A DNA stretch of 64,000 bases, from assembly GCF_001638985.1 (NCBI RefSeq), contig NW_017265146.1, forward strand, positions 1,143,926 through 1,207,925. Direction: 5' to 3'. The notes below the pieces were generated by a model. That model was not told where the DNA came from. It worked only from the letters and a program-made list of their open reading frames with translations, and did not search any database. Both the position numbers and the translations under genes were made by a program. This document shows positions 12,480 to 26,982 of this stretch, piece by piece; position 1 is the stretch's first letter, and each line of letters opens with the position of its first letter. The stretch comes from Phycomyces blakesleeanus NRRL 1555(-). Its lineage: Eukaryota > Mucoromycota > Mucoromycetes > Mucorales > Phycomycetaceae.

Positions 12480-13701
12480 AACCAGATTTGCTCAATTGAA
12501 TTGAATTTTAACTGTTGTGTCTATTACTAGAACTTTAAAAAATAAAGATATAAAAAGTGGTGTTAATTCGACTTTCTTTCTTTCTTTTATTATTATGAAG
12601 CTAAATCGGAATATTACAAGAGTCCAGAGTTCAATTTGCTGGTATTTGATTCAAAAGCACAACATATTACTTACCTCAAGTCTCTCGCAGTGAGATTTCA
12701 CGTTCTTGCCACATACACACTTCTGGGCCTTTCTAAAGTATTTTTTTTTCATGAATCAAAAGTCATTCCCGACTTTAATCTGGGCGATTTTGATCATTTT
12801 GATCTTTTTATCCCAAAGTGTTCCTCTCATTTATTACAGCTTATAAGCCATACATACAAACAAACCTAAAAAAATGAAGAGGCTTAAAGTGAGATCAAGA
12901 GATTATAAGAGCTTAATTTACAATCATCGACATTCATGCTACCAGAATTGCTTTTATATACCAATATAGCTGATGTATGCTCAACAAGTAACAAACTGTG
13001 AGAAAATAAAAATAATGATAATCAATACTATATACTTATGTCTCCCTTCATTTTTGGAAGTAAATTGCGTATAATATTAAGCATGATTTTGAAACATAAA
13101 AGAATTGGTGCCTAGGAATATGAAGTAAATAAACAAGTCAAAATGATGCATTAAACGGCATTATAGTCACCGTAAAGTCGATAGCCTACCAATTTATCAA
13201 TGTACAAATGTAGAAAAAAACTGGTATTCTTGAACAAACGAACAAACCAAAAACTATATTATCAAACCCTTGATCAAAGAAGTAGCTGGTATGATTTCAA
13301 AGGCTATAAACTCTCTAAAGAGAAAAATATATATTTATAAGAGAAGTGGTGCTCCGAGCTATGCTTTATACATATGGTTTCGGTGTATCGGTTTTAAAGC
13401 CGAATTATGATACAAAAAAGAAAGGTATTGGTGGTAGCGGAAGACTAAAAGACTACAAGAGCTGAAGAAGAATAAGAAGAAGAAGTAGCTGTTGCTGGCT
13501 GTTGTAGGCGAAAAACTCTTTTTGAACGAGCTTGGTCTTCAAGGTACGTTATCTTGTATGTGCCAAGCTAGCACTCCCCCACACCTTTCTCCCCCACCTC
13601 CATCCCTTCTCGCCTTCCAAGAAAGGAAGACATAATGTTACACCAACCAAAGCGCTACTGAAACAAAGTCGAGCAAATTTCAAAAGCTTCAAAGATTTTT
13701 G

Positions 13702-13733
<32 letters not shown>

Positions 13734-14298
13734 TTCAAAATGACTAAAACTCAATGAGTCTATCAGATATATTAGCATAATGAGTATGACTAGAAGAAGG
13801 AGATTTCCAAATAATACAGTTATACGATTGATTTCTAACTATCTTAAAGATACATTGTTTTCCGCACATCTTTTTTTCAAATACAAAGTTGCATAAATAA
13901 CGAATTTATTTGATTCCAATCCCATATACAGACCACACTACATCTTGTACTTTGTACATCTCTTGCCTTCTTCGTTAACTCTCAACCCCCCTTTCGTTTT
14001 TTTATTCTTTAAAAAAATACAAACCAATCAGGGTTGTTTTTACCAAGTTAAAAATATGGCTTTGTATGTTTTATATACATATATATATATATATATATAT
14101 TTATTATATTTTAAAATCGGAACTGGAATATAACCCATCATATTTCCTATTTTAATTTTTTTTTAGATTTTTTTTTTTAAAAAAAAACTCAGATTAGATT
14201 ATAGAGAAAGCAAGCAACTTATATATTATATATATATATTGAATACTCCTTTTTCATTATTACTTTTTTCTTTCCTTCAATAAATAATAATAATAATA
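12480..14298. other. Intergenic region upstream of DAHP synthase
   Basis: No supported gene. It holds a C-rich stretch near 13570-13615, a T19A10 tract at 13705-13733, a T11A9 palindrome at 14168-14187 and a TA run at 14081-14102. The last few hundred bases probably contain the promoter and leader of the DAHP synthase gene. Confidence 0.5.
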
Positions 14299-16304
<2,006 letters not shown>

Positions 16305-19077
16305 GAATGTAACACATTATGAATCTTAATATATATACATAGAAGCCAAAAACTAAACAAAAACAAAAACTTAAATATATATATATATGTGTGTGTGTGT
16401 GTGCGTGTCTGTATTTGTAGCTGTAAAATTTATGTATAATTTATATATATCGCAGAGAATCCCATAGAATATTTTATCAATATCTTTCCTATCATTTTTT
16501 TTCTTAAATAAAAAGTATTTTTATTACTATTACTATTACTACTATCCCTTGTCCTGAATAGTGCAATTCATGTATCTGTTAAGGGTATTATAGGTATTAT
16601 TTAACGTGTATTAAGATACAACAACTGGCACCAATATTATTACTAATATGGATAATAATGGTGGGTTTTGCGTATGAGAGAAATGATATTATTATAAATA
16701 TGACAGAATACCATAGAAGATGTCAAAACGCCAATATGATTTTCAAAATTGCATATGCCTTTTAATTTTCTATATTTAAATCAAATTCAAAGAAAACAAC
16801 TATTACTGTTTTTTTTCTTTATTTTATATATATATATATTATTCACGATAAGTTGGATTTTTAAAACAAACAAACTAAAAAGGAAAGAGTCTTTTATGAA
16901 TTATAAGACTTTTTGGTTTTATTCTCGCCAATCAATCATGTCTTTAAGATTGTTGGCTTATAACTATTTTATATATCAAAACAAGATGAAAAACATAAAT
17001 TGAAAGATATATATATATAAATATAAATACCTAATGCATTAAAGAAAAACGCCCAAATACCTACTCAATCATTTGCGTTCTTAATCACTTAATCACTCAA
17101 ACAAACAGCAAAAAGTAATACAATTAACGGTACTGGTAACTATCGTAATCTTAACAAATTCATTACTTTGTCTTTTATGAAACCTCGGGTATCTTTTACG
17201 TATATGCATGCTTCTAGCTGAAATTGCTGACTTTTTTTTTCTTTCTTTTCTTAGCAAGATCAGTAAAACGGTCAAATAACTAACATCCAAAATGGTCAAA
17301 ATTAATAAATATTCCACAAGCCTTTAAATATATTTTTTTGGTTTATTTGTTTGTTTTTATTTGCTTTCATTAAGAAAGGATAAAAAATACTGTGCTTTGA
17401 TTCCATTTTATTTTATTTGTATTTGTATTTGTATTTGTATTTGGGTAAAGGAGAGGAGTAGATTTCTGATTTTTCGGTTCATTTTATATTATTTCGGTTT
17501 GGCTTGGCTGGTTTGTTTACACTCATCTTGCATTTTACTATATATATTTTGGATCAAATTTTCTTAAAGTTTCCATAAATGTAAATATGCACAAATACAT
17601 AAATACGTAAATACAAAATTTCTAAATAAATTTCTAAATAAAATATATATATATATAAATATACGATTTTTCTGAAATGGCGTTGTTGAATTTTGCAATA
17701 TTTATACCTTTATACACTAATACATTCAAAAATACTTTTATACTCTCATGCGTATTAATGCCCTGCTTTGCTCAATAATGAAAATGAAAAGGTATATTAA
17801 GTCTTGGCATCCCGTGTATCTTGATGATTTCTTTGTTGCAGTTAATTGATGATTGTCTTGGTTTGATACTATATATCCTGACCTATTACTTATTGTCATC
17901 ATTAGTTATGTAGCTTTTATGCATAAATGTATATATACATATATATTTCTCTTGTAAACGATAAATATTTCTTGGGTCAAATGTATAAACTATGAATATT
18001 TTAACAATTAAATTAATAATGGTCTGACTGATACATTACATTATAAATCCAATACGGCTTTTTTTCTTTAAATCTTTTACCGCCTACTTTTTCTTTTCAA
18101 AGAAGATCAGCTATAATTTATACTTGAATATCACAATTTTGCTTTATTTTTATTTTTAATAACTTACATCGCGTATTTATTGTACTGTATTATATTTCAT
18201 TTTACGCTTGTTTTTGGATTTTAGCTTTTTTGGCTTTTGTGTAGAACCCTTTGATTGTAAAGCCTAGACTTTCAAATGCTTTCAGTAAATATATACATAT
18301 ATACATACTAGATCCAAAAAATTAAAGGACAATCAAAGACATACTTGCCCGAACATATACACAATATATATATATATATATATATAAAGTTAATTACTAG
18401 TGTTATTATTTTGTGCGAAATTAAAGCGATGAAATCACAGGAGTTCTGCTTTTTTTTTAAGTTTTTTTTTTAAAATAATAATAATCTTTTTTGTATTATT
18501 TGTTCATTACGTTATGTTGTATTTATTAGACCCCTATGATAGCGCCCTTGTATATATTATACAATAATAATATATAGTATATATCTTGTACATATCAGCA
18601 TTATCTGTACAGAAGTATCAGTATTGATATTGAAGTGATATGTAAATGTCTTGAGAATTTGGGTTATTTTCTTATAGACAAGGCCAGTCAAATAATCTTG
18701 ATGCTAAGAAAGACTGTTTTCTTGTTTTAGTATCTTTAGTTTATTCTATTTAAGAGTAGCAAAATTCACTCGTATAAAGATGGTTGATTGGCAAGAATAA
18801 AATAAGAAAATAAGAAAACGTCATATCGACGAAACCGTACATCTATACAAAATAGTTCTTTTTAAAAATAAGAAATATTAAAATATATAAAAGGCATTTG
18901 TCCTGTCATTTTGTAAATCACAATAAAAGGAATCCAATATCTCTTTTGATTTTACTTTGTTTTCTTATATTTTTTTCATTCACTCTACTATATTATATCC
19001 TACTTTGCATACTTCTTTATCTATCTATCTATATATCTATCTATCTGTCATTCATTCATATTTATATTGAAATCAAA
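16305..19077. other. Intergenic region, AT-rich
   Basis: No supported gene. It contains several TA runs, a TTGTAT-type repeat near 17418-17443, and short open frames of low-complexity composition. The last part is a pyrimidine-rich leader (CTAT repeats at 19018-19046) for the zinc-finger gene. Confidence 0.5.
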
Positions 19078-19848
19078 ATGCCTTTAATTCCTACATACTC
19101 AGAGCCAATCTATCTTCAAACTGCCGAAGATCCATACTTCTTAGAAAGCTACCCAGACTTTCTCAAATACAACAGCATGATTTGGCTTGATACCCAAGTC
19201 AAACCATCCTTTGAATTCTACGAGCCCCCATTCATGATGGCATACATTGACACCTACCACTCAGACTTTTCAAGTTATAATTTTGAAAATACTTGGCAAG
19301 ATACAATCCCCAATACAAATCCAAATACCTATACAAGCTCAAGCTCAAGCTCAAGCTCAAGTCCTAGCCCAAGTCCGAGTCCAAGTCCAAGTCCGAGTAC
19401 ATTCACAAGCACTTTGTATCCCACAAGTCTTTATACTGCCACAGATTCTGATTCAGAGCAAGAATATGACCTTGAACAAGAAATCAAACCATCTCCTGCA
19501 CAGAACTACCATTTCCACAATATCCAGAGCAACCTTAAAATCTTACCAGCTCCCAGCAGTCCAGAAGAGACAAGCTCAAAAAGACAACGATCCAATAAAG
19601 TTTGTGCTCAAGCACAGCGCAAAAAACCCCATTCTTGTTCACATTGTACAAAGTCATTCTCACGCCGATATGATCTCTTGCGACACGATCGTCTACACAC
19701 CGGAAGTAAACCATATGTGTGCCCATGTTGTCTAAAAGAATTCAGTCGATCAGACGCTCGCAGACGACATTTCCAGGTTGACCCAGGATGTTATCATGGT
19801 GCTGCCGTGCTAAAGCTGATTAAAGAAAAAGTCAATTTCTCTTTGTGA
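19078..19848 (+). CDS. C2H2 zinc-finger transcription factor, 256 aa
   Basis: A single-exon gene encoding a likely nuclear DNA-binding regulator. Two adjacent zinc fingers lie near the C-terminus. Finger 1 has Cys187/Cys190 and His203/His207, followed by the HTGSKPY linker. Finger 2 has Cys215, Cys218 and His231 and ends in Cys238 rather than His (a C2HC variant). The N-terminal ~180 residues are acidic, aromatic and Ser/Pro-rich, with an SSSSS-SPSPSPSP tract encoded by a hexanucleotide-like repeat (about 19336-19398), suggesting an activation or linker region. The open frame extends 60 codons upstream of 19078, but that part is a CTAT-rich leader of poor protein quality, and the ATG at 19078 has a good A-rich context. 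The target genes are unknown. Confidence 0.85.
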   Translation: MPLIPTYSEPIYLQTAEDPYFLESYPDFLKYNSMIWLDTQVKPSFEFYEPPFMMAYIDTYHSDFSSYNFENTWQDTIPNTNPNTYTSSSSSSSSSPSPSPSPSPSPSTFTSTLYPTSLYTATDSDSEQEYDLEQEIKPSPAQNYHFHNIQSNLKILPAPSSPEETSSKRQRSNKVCAQAQRKKPHSCSHCTKSFSRRYDLLRHDRLHTGSKPYVCPCCLKEFSRSDARRRHFQVDPGCYHGAAVLKLIKEKVNFSL

Positions 19849-19861
19849 TATATTATCATTG

Positions 19862-19918
19862 TTATTCTTATTCTTATTCTTATTCTTATTCTTATTCTTA
19901 TGATTATGATTATGATTA
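19862..19918. repeat. (cttatt)n / (gattat)n microsatellite
   Basis: Several hexamer repeats of cttatt followed by gattat lie in the probable 3' untranslated region just after the zinc-finger stop codon. Confidence 0.85.
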
Positions 19919-19996
19919 TCTTGTACATTTGTCTTTATCTTTTTTTATATTCAATTTTAGCTTTCTATTCAAGGAAATGCCAAGTATTCACAAAAG

Positions 19997-20028
<32 letters not shown>

Positions 20029-21978
20029 GCTTATTTACAGTTCTATTTTGCAGGTCATTACGTTCTATATCCATCTTCTTTATACATTCTTTATTCCTTC
20101 CTTTTATTTGTTTTAAACTTCCTTTCATTCATTTTGTTTCCATTCAATTCAATTCAATTCTCATTTTCTTTTGTTATAACAAGAATTCAATAAAAATGAT
20201 AATAATAATTAAATAACAACAGTACTCATCATCTAAAGACAAATACATAATGGGAAAATCGATTGAATCTACAAGTTCAAAATTGAGATAATAAAAATAA
20301 AAATAAAAACAAAAAAATGATAATAAAACCTTAATATTTCTATACTATATAATAATAATATATACTATTTGATTGTGTCTCAACAAAGTTTCACGTATTC
20401 GTATGGGTTTCGTTTCTTCTTATGGCCATAATATCCAATATATCTAATATCTATATATAATAATATATACATTATATAAATAAATAGATAGATAGATATA
20501 TTTTATCTGTATCTATAATCAAAAGGTAAATTGTTTTCTTTAAAGTAGTGTACACCCATAATTGATTCTCTAGTTGCCTCCTCGGAGACAGCCATAATAA
20601 GAAATCCTTATATGAAGAGTACTCCGTTTATGACACAATTCAAAGGGATTCTGTAAGATAAGAAATTTATCTATGAATAATTTATATATTGAAAAATACT
20701 AATGCTATTATTATTATTATTATTATTATTATTGTGAGGGAAATTGATATTTTATATATCGAAAAATACTAATGATAATGCTAATAATCATAAGAATAGT
20801 CATTAGGTACACCAAACCTTAGACTAATAAATCTAACTAGACAAAAATCTCGAGGTATCAAGACATTTTTTTTGTACGCACAACCAAAAAAAAAACTCCC
20901 CCAAAAGAAAAGTACAAAAGTTTATGTATAAAATAATGAATTGCTTAATAAAATTGATTATTTATTTATTGATTTTAATTAATTGCTTGTAAAGGGCATC
21001 TAAAGAATAGTTACATAAACTATTATATATATAAATTTATGCATGTATATATCTTATAGTCTGGGAATATACGCAGCTGTATACATGAAACCGAGTTACA
21101 AGACGACCATCACTGTCTTACAATGTATTATCATTGGCTAAAAGAAAAGAAGTAACATTTTAGCGATCACCAACCTCCCTTTAATCCCCCCCATAATCCG
21201 TCCCCTGAATTTTTATATTATTTTTATATATTTTGCAAGACAGCTTTAAAAAAAAAATCCGAGCCAAACCCAAGGAAGAAGACGACCGACCTTTGTAACC
21301 TTTTAAAGTCTAGAGTGGTTACAAAAAATAAAATAAAAAATACAAAATACAAAATACAAAATACAAAATACAAATTCTTGTAGGGCAGAAAGTAAATAAA
21401 CCGATTTCGATTTCGATTTCGATTTCAATATTTTATTTATATATTCAACCCTTTCTTTATATTTGGGAGCTCAATTGAGTGTAACTTGATCACTTGTAGA
21501 TACTTATATGTGTTAGTATATATACGCATATTTATTTGGATTATTGCAAAAATAGGCATATTTTCTGTTATTGAGAATACAAAAATAAATAAATTGGTTT
21601 GATAAAGTGGGTATTCAATTGATAGATAGTTTATAATTTATAATTCATAATTTACAATTTATATTTTATTTTTTATTTAAAATCACAAATCAAAAAACAA
21701 AATATCCATTATCTTGGGTCAATTTTTCTTTTAAAAAAAAAGTACAAAAAAAAGTAACACAAGCAAAATTCTATTATTAAAATAAAAGAATAGTATAAAT
21801 ATCAAATATCAAAATATCTGTTACAAATGGAAGGCTAATTAAACTCCCAAACATGTAATCAGAATAATTTATTTATTAACATCCTTTCAACCGATATCCT
21901 CAATCTCGGATCTGTTTCTATTTTGATTCTCTTCGTTCTTGTTGTCACCCACGTTTTCGTTTTGGTTAATGATTGTCA
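19919..21978. other. Intergenic region
   Basis: No supported gene. It contains TA runs, an ATT run at 20709-20732, an aaaatac repeat at about 21336-21372 and a gatttc repeat at about 21402-21426. Confidence 0.5.
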
Positions 21979-24900
21979 TTAGAGCTCATTAATGTCATTA
22001 AGCTCATCAAATTCTTCGAGCTCTTCAGGTTCACTATAGTTACCATGACTACCATTATCATTATCATCATCATTATCATTACCATGATCAATATCAATAT
22101 CACTAGGATCACCATTATTATTATCGGCATCATTTGATTCATCAATTTCTTCTGAATGCTGCCTTTGTGACCATGGAAACCATATTCTTACTACAATACT
22201 TCCCACAAACATGTGCACAAACCAGTGGAACAAACACGTCCACGCTACTTGGTACAGATATTTGGGCGAGAACACAGTCCAGATAAAAAGGTGTTCGCGA
22301 AGCAATGTGACAGACAGAGAAAGTGCAACAAGGAACGATCCAGACACAGCCGAGAGTGTCACGCTGTAATTCCACCACCGAAGTTCCGCATCCGCATCCA
22401 CATCCGCATCCCTCTTTTTCTTTTTGTTTTTGTTGTTGACAATGTCATTGACACTGTCTTGATGCTCGATTTTCTCCAGGGAGACTTCTTCAGTCACAAG
22501 TACCCAGCCAGCAAGAACCCACCAAAGACTACCGGCCCAGTTGGAGCAAAAGGTCAAGAGGCCGATGACTAGAGGGTCGTAGCCATCTACACCTATGTAC
22601 GAGCTACTGAGGTCTACGGACGCAATAGAGTTCGAATGGCCGGTACAAAAGAACGCTGCCTGACTAAATAAGGTAACGATTGCACCAAGCAGCCAAGGAG
22701 GTACAGGCACAGGCATAGAGGAGCGCTGCCATTGCTCCAGTAGGTAAAACTGGACAGCATAGACTGAAAACAAAAACGCATTTTGGGATCGAGAGATAAG
22801 GAGCAGAATTGGCGTGCTAGTATATAATAAGATATGAAGAAATGATCCCACACGATCATCTATTATACATATTCAATAAAAGATATATATAATATAATTA
22901 ATGTAATTAGTTCAAAAGCACTGTTTTTTTTCTGGTTGTTGAATAGTAAATAACAATACACCCCTATTACTACCCTCCCACCTCCCTTTTGTTTTTTGTT
23001 TTGTTTTTTTTAGTACCAATATATAATATATTTATATTTACCATTGGGCTTTCCTACGTTAAGAAGGGTTGCTCGTTTACTGACGTAGATAACAGCATTA
23101 AGCATCAACAAGGTTGCACCTCCATAATTGTATATCAGTTTTCCTAATTCGACCTGATCCAGCTGCTGCAGAACCCCGAGTTCCAGGATAGTTTTGTACA
23201 TTCTCGGAACGTCTGACCATTCTCCCTCTACTAATTCACTTTCACTTTCTTCCGCTCTGATTTTGTACGCCATCACGAGTGTGGCCGTAAAGCCATTTGC
23301 CATCACAAGCACAACCTTACACATCGTCTGGATAATACCAGCACTTCCAGAAAGATCGACTAGTCTTTTGGACTGGCCGACTCTAGTCAGGGCCCGGACG
23401 GCCAGCACAACAGGCAGCATCAGAGACAAGGCCAAGAGATGCCATTTTAATGTCGGACAAACCAGGGGTGTGATTTGGGTCCACGCGGCAGCAAGGCGCA
23501 ATAATGGTAGTTGTGACAGAGAAAGTAAGGCAGCCAAGAGTTGCTCCTTGAGTGATTTTCCAATAGAAGTAAAGCTAGTTATTTTTTTTATAGAAAATTT
23601 CAAATATAATAAAATATGATTGTCACACATTTTTTAAGAGAATAATACGCATATGTTAGTAGAGCATTATGAATTTGTTTGTTTGTTTGTGCAAGTATAT
23701 ATATATATATTATGGTTGTCTTAAAGGTGTATATTTTTATATTTGTATTTTGTATTTACCTTTGGAGAGCCAATATGACAAAAATAGTTTGCAAGCAGTA
23801 GTACCAGATGAGATGTTCTTCTTCAACAAAACTACTCGCAAACATACTTGCGATGTAACCAACTATGGAAACCATAACAAATAGCTTTGTGTGCAACCAG
23901 CTCTTATGCTCTTGACACGAATTTTCACTTTCAGGTGTCAAACTCAACCTAACCAGTAGTATGGTAGATATGCAGATCAAACCAAGCCCTGTCAGCATAT
24001 ACCCAAGCCCATAATCACTAGATGTATCCACAAGATACGATTGGGCATATTCAATAAACTATAAATACACAAGCACACAGTGAGGAATACATGTATACAC
24101 AAATATAGATAGATAGAGATAGAGATAGAGATAGAGAAAGACAAGGCAAAATTTAGTATATTTTAGCTTGGTTTAATTTGGTTTAGTATAGTATAGTTTG
24201 GCTTGGTTTGGTTTGGTTTGGTGTAGTTTAATTTGGTATAGTTGTAAGACCCACACAAAACTTTTTTTTTTTTACCTCAAGATATGCATTGAGGGCTGTT
24301 TCTGTAGCCTGTTCGTTTTTGATGTCATCGAGAGCTTGTTTGTGGAGCGCAACTGCTCTAGCATACCCCTGTTCGTTTCGACTATTGTCACCAAATACAA
24401 CTGAATATTCTTCAGTGTTCTTTGAAGGTTCAGGGATTGACTTTGATAACAGCTGCCCAAGTTGGTAAGCATTGAGCTGCAGAGCTCTTAGAATTGATGA
24501 GTCTACAGTGTATGACATAAGTAAGTACGTTTTTTTCCCTTATTTGAATATGTCTATATATATATATATAATTTTTTTTATATGTATATTAAATTATATA
24601 CACATACCTACCCTTGTCTCCTCTGTAAAGATCAACAATTACTTTTCCAAGATTGTTTTTTGGAATAGGAAATCCTAATACGGACGCTAATGTAGGGACC
24701 AGGTCGATCTGGTCAATAATCGGAAATCCAAATGCACTAGGTCGTTCAGGTAACTCTCTTGTCGAATGCTTCTTCAATACAGGTCTTGACTCAAATCGTG
24801 GGCTCATAAACACGAGCGCCTTAATAAGTAGAAGACAAAAGATAATAATAATACCAAAACCAAAAATTAATTCATGTCAAGTAAGTAAACTTCCGCACAC

Positions 24901-26624
24901 TCAAGAGTAATAATACAAATATGAATACGAATACAAATACAAATAGTAATTGTAACAGTTACAGTTACAGTTACAGCAAGAGTATATATATATATATATT
25001 ATTGCTATTCTTGTGCCTATCGTATTACTTACAGCTGACGTTTCTTCAAGGGATGATCCGCCATGATTTCCAACCTACATTAACATTGATTAGTTTTTCT
25101 CTCCTGTTATTTTCATTTTCATTTTCTTTTTTAGATATATATTCTTTTGAGCTAATTGACAAGCTAATTGACTTAATAACTGACTGACCTCATTCATACC
25201 ATGATCTCCACACACTACAATCAAGGTTCCCTTCGCATTAGCGTCTTTTACAATTCGTTCTGAGTCCTGCTCGGCTACAAGTTGATAAATTTGTTCTAAT
25301 GCACGATCCATTTCCTCTTGTTTTGGTTTCATCAAAGGACTAACAACAAGCATATAAGTAAGTAAATAAAGGGAGGTGGGTCATAAGATTTAGACCCATT
25401 AATGTTTTGTATCAATACATGTATGTATGTATATATTACCTTTTAGGTCCTCCAAGATGTCCAACATGATCTAATCCAAGATAATGCAAAATCATAGTGT
25501 TCCAGTCAGGGACTGTCATATCTGTTTGTATGTGACGAGTAACGTTCAAATCAACTTGTACTGTGTCCTAATAAGAAAAATATGCATTAATTCATTCATT
25601 CGTTATTGGTATATATATATATATATATATATATTACTCTACTTACAGATACATAAAAAGAAGTCGTTCCATCCTGCTTTGTAAACAACCCAGGAAACAA
25701 ACGGATCCAAGTATCATCTCCAAAAAAATGGATCGTATTGTTGCAATGGTGTTTCAATTGATACACCCAGTTGTCCTGGTGCTCAAGTGATGAACTCGTG
25801 TCAGATTCTGCGATATTCAAAATCGCATCCAGAAAACTAGGTATAGTCCCTGAAGAAAAACAATAATCATAAAAAAATCATAAAAATCAGAAAATCATGA
25901 AATTAGAAAAATCCCAAATCGCAAAAATCAGAAAATTTAAAATCTTATTTTTGCATTTGCATTTGCATTTGCTTTAAAATATTCTCAATAAACTACTATG
26001 TATATACAGATATATTCACAACCACAAGATAGTATATTCTGCTTTACCTGTAGTAAGTGCTTTTATTCTAGGTAAAGTGACAGTTGGTGCTGTAGCTCGT
26101 GCAGTGAATGGTATAGCAGTTTTTGATTCTATGAGACTATTATTTTGTATATAAACAAATACATCATAATTATGTAATTAATAAATATATCCTAGACACA
26201 CAAACACAGATAAATGTCAACACACCTATTTACAAACTTGAACCCTGAGTCTTCACCCAAAATAAAATCACTAGAATTTCGATAGATCCATCATATCAGT
26301 AATAGTAAAACAAACGAACAAACGCAAACACACACACATATATATATATACAGATATATTAAAGAGAAAGAAGACGAAAAAAAATCCATACTTTCTAAGG
26401 GCATCAATGACCACAAATACAAGACGGTCAAATTCTGGTTCAATTACTAAAGGACGCGATTGGCTGTTGTCATCTGGCCAACTTGGAGTAGATTCGTAAG
26501 TGGCATGACCAGCAATCTGAATTTTGTAAGGGAAGAATCCTTTACAAAACAAGCCAAGACCAATTATTTGTAAAATGGCCAAGGAAGCCAATTTAAATGG
26601 CTTCTTCCTCAAAGAATTCCACAT
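21979..26624 (-). CDS. GPI7: GPI ethanolamine phosphate transferase 2, 1012 aa, 12 exons
   Basis: GPI7/LAS21 (PIG-G) adds ethanolamine phosphate to the second mannose of the GPI anchor in the ER membrane. Exons on the minus strand are 26624-26392, 26270-26226, 26136-26048, 25849-25647, 25567-25440, 25339-25189, 25074-25033, 24819-24612, 24502-24276, 24058-23760, 23574-23042 and 22859-21979; all are GT-AG and in frame. The N-terminus has one membrane anchor (about 12-31), then the lumenal alkaline-phosphatase-like fold: Asp74 in VVIDALRN, the catalytic Thr region APTVTLPRIKALTTG (109-123), NIAESDTSSS typical of GPI7 rather than GPI13, GDDTW (about 166-170), DHVGHLGGPK, CGDHGMNE with Asp278/His279 and NHGGSS. 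The second half is multi-spanning membrane. The last ~60 residues are an Asp/Asn/Glu-rich tail that looks lineage-specific. It is divergent with the L1-domain gene. Confidence 0.93.
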
Positions 26625-26982
26625 GATGTTGATAAAGCTCTCTCAAATTGATATTTAAATTTTCCAAAAAAACAAAAATTAAAGAAATTAAAAGACACAC
26701 ACACGCACAAGGCAGAGAGGCAGACAGACTGACAGACAGACAGACAGACACACGGACTTTTTATCTAACTCCCCTTTTTTGGAAAGTCGGCGTTCTAATA
26801 TTTAAAAAATAAAAGTGAGAGCGAGAGAGAAAGTTGAGGGCAGGAGAGGGGAGGGTAAAAGAGGTGACGGCCAAGTGGCTTGTAATCCATCAATTGCTTG
26901 ACCTCCTCTACTTCCTTTTTTTGAACTTTTTCATACAACAGTTTTCTTTAAATTAAAGAAAAAAGAAACGGAGAAAATCAAA
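26625..26982. promoter_or_regulatory. Shared divergent promoter of GPI7 and the L1-domain gene
   Basis: Only 358 bp separate the two start codons, so both promoters must lie here. The segment contains a cagacagacaga-type repeat (about 26722-26752) and purine-rich tracts (about 26814-26858). I could not assign specific factor sites. Confidence 0.6.

Noticed and set aside
19247..19735. Second open frame overlapping the zinc-finger gene
   Set aside because: It exists because the Ser/Pro repeat has no stops in the shifted frame; the zinc fingers define the true frame.
21979..26624. Interpretation as GPI13/PIG-O instead of GPI7
   Set aside because: The NIAESDTSSS and GDDTW/LFPG-type segments match the GPI7/LAS21 branch.
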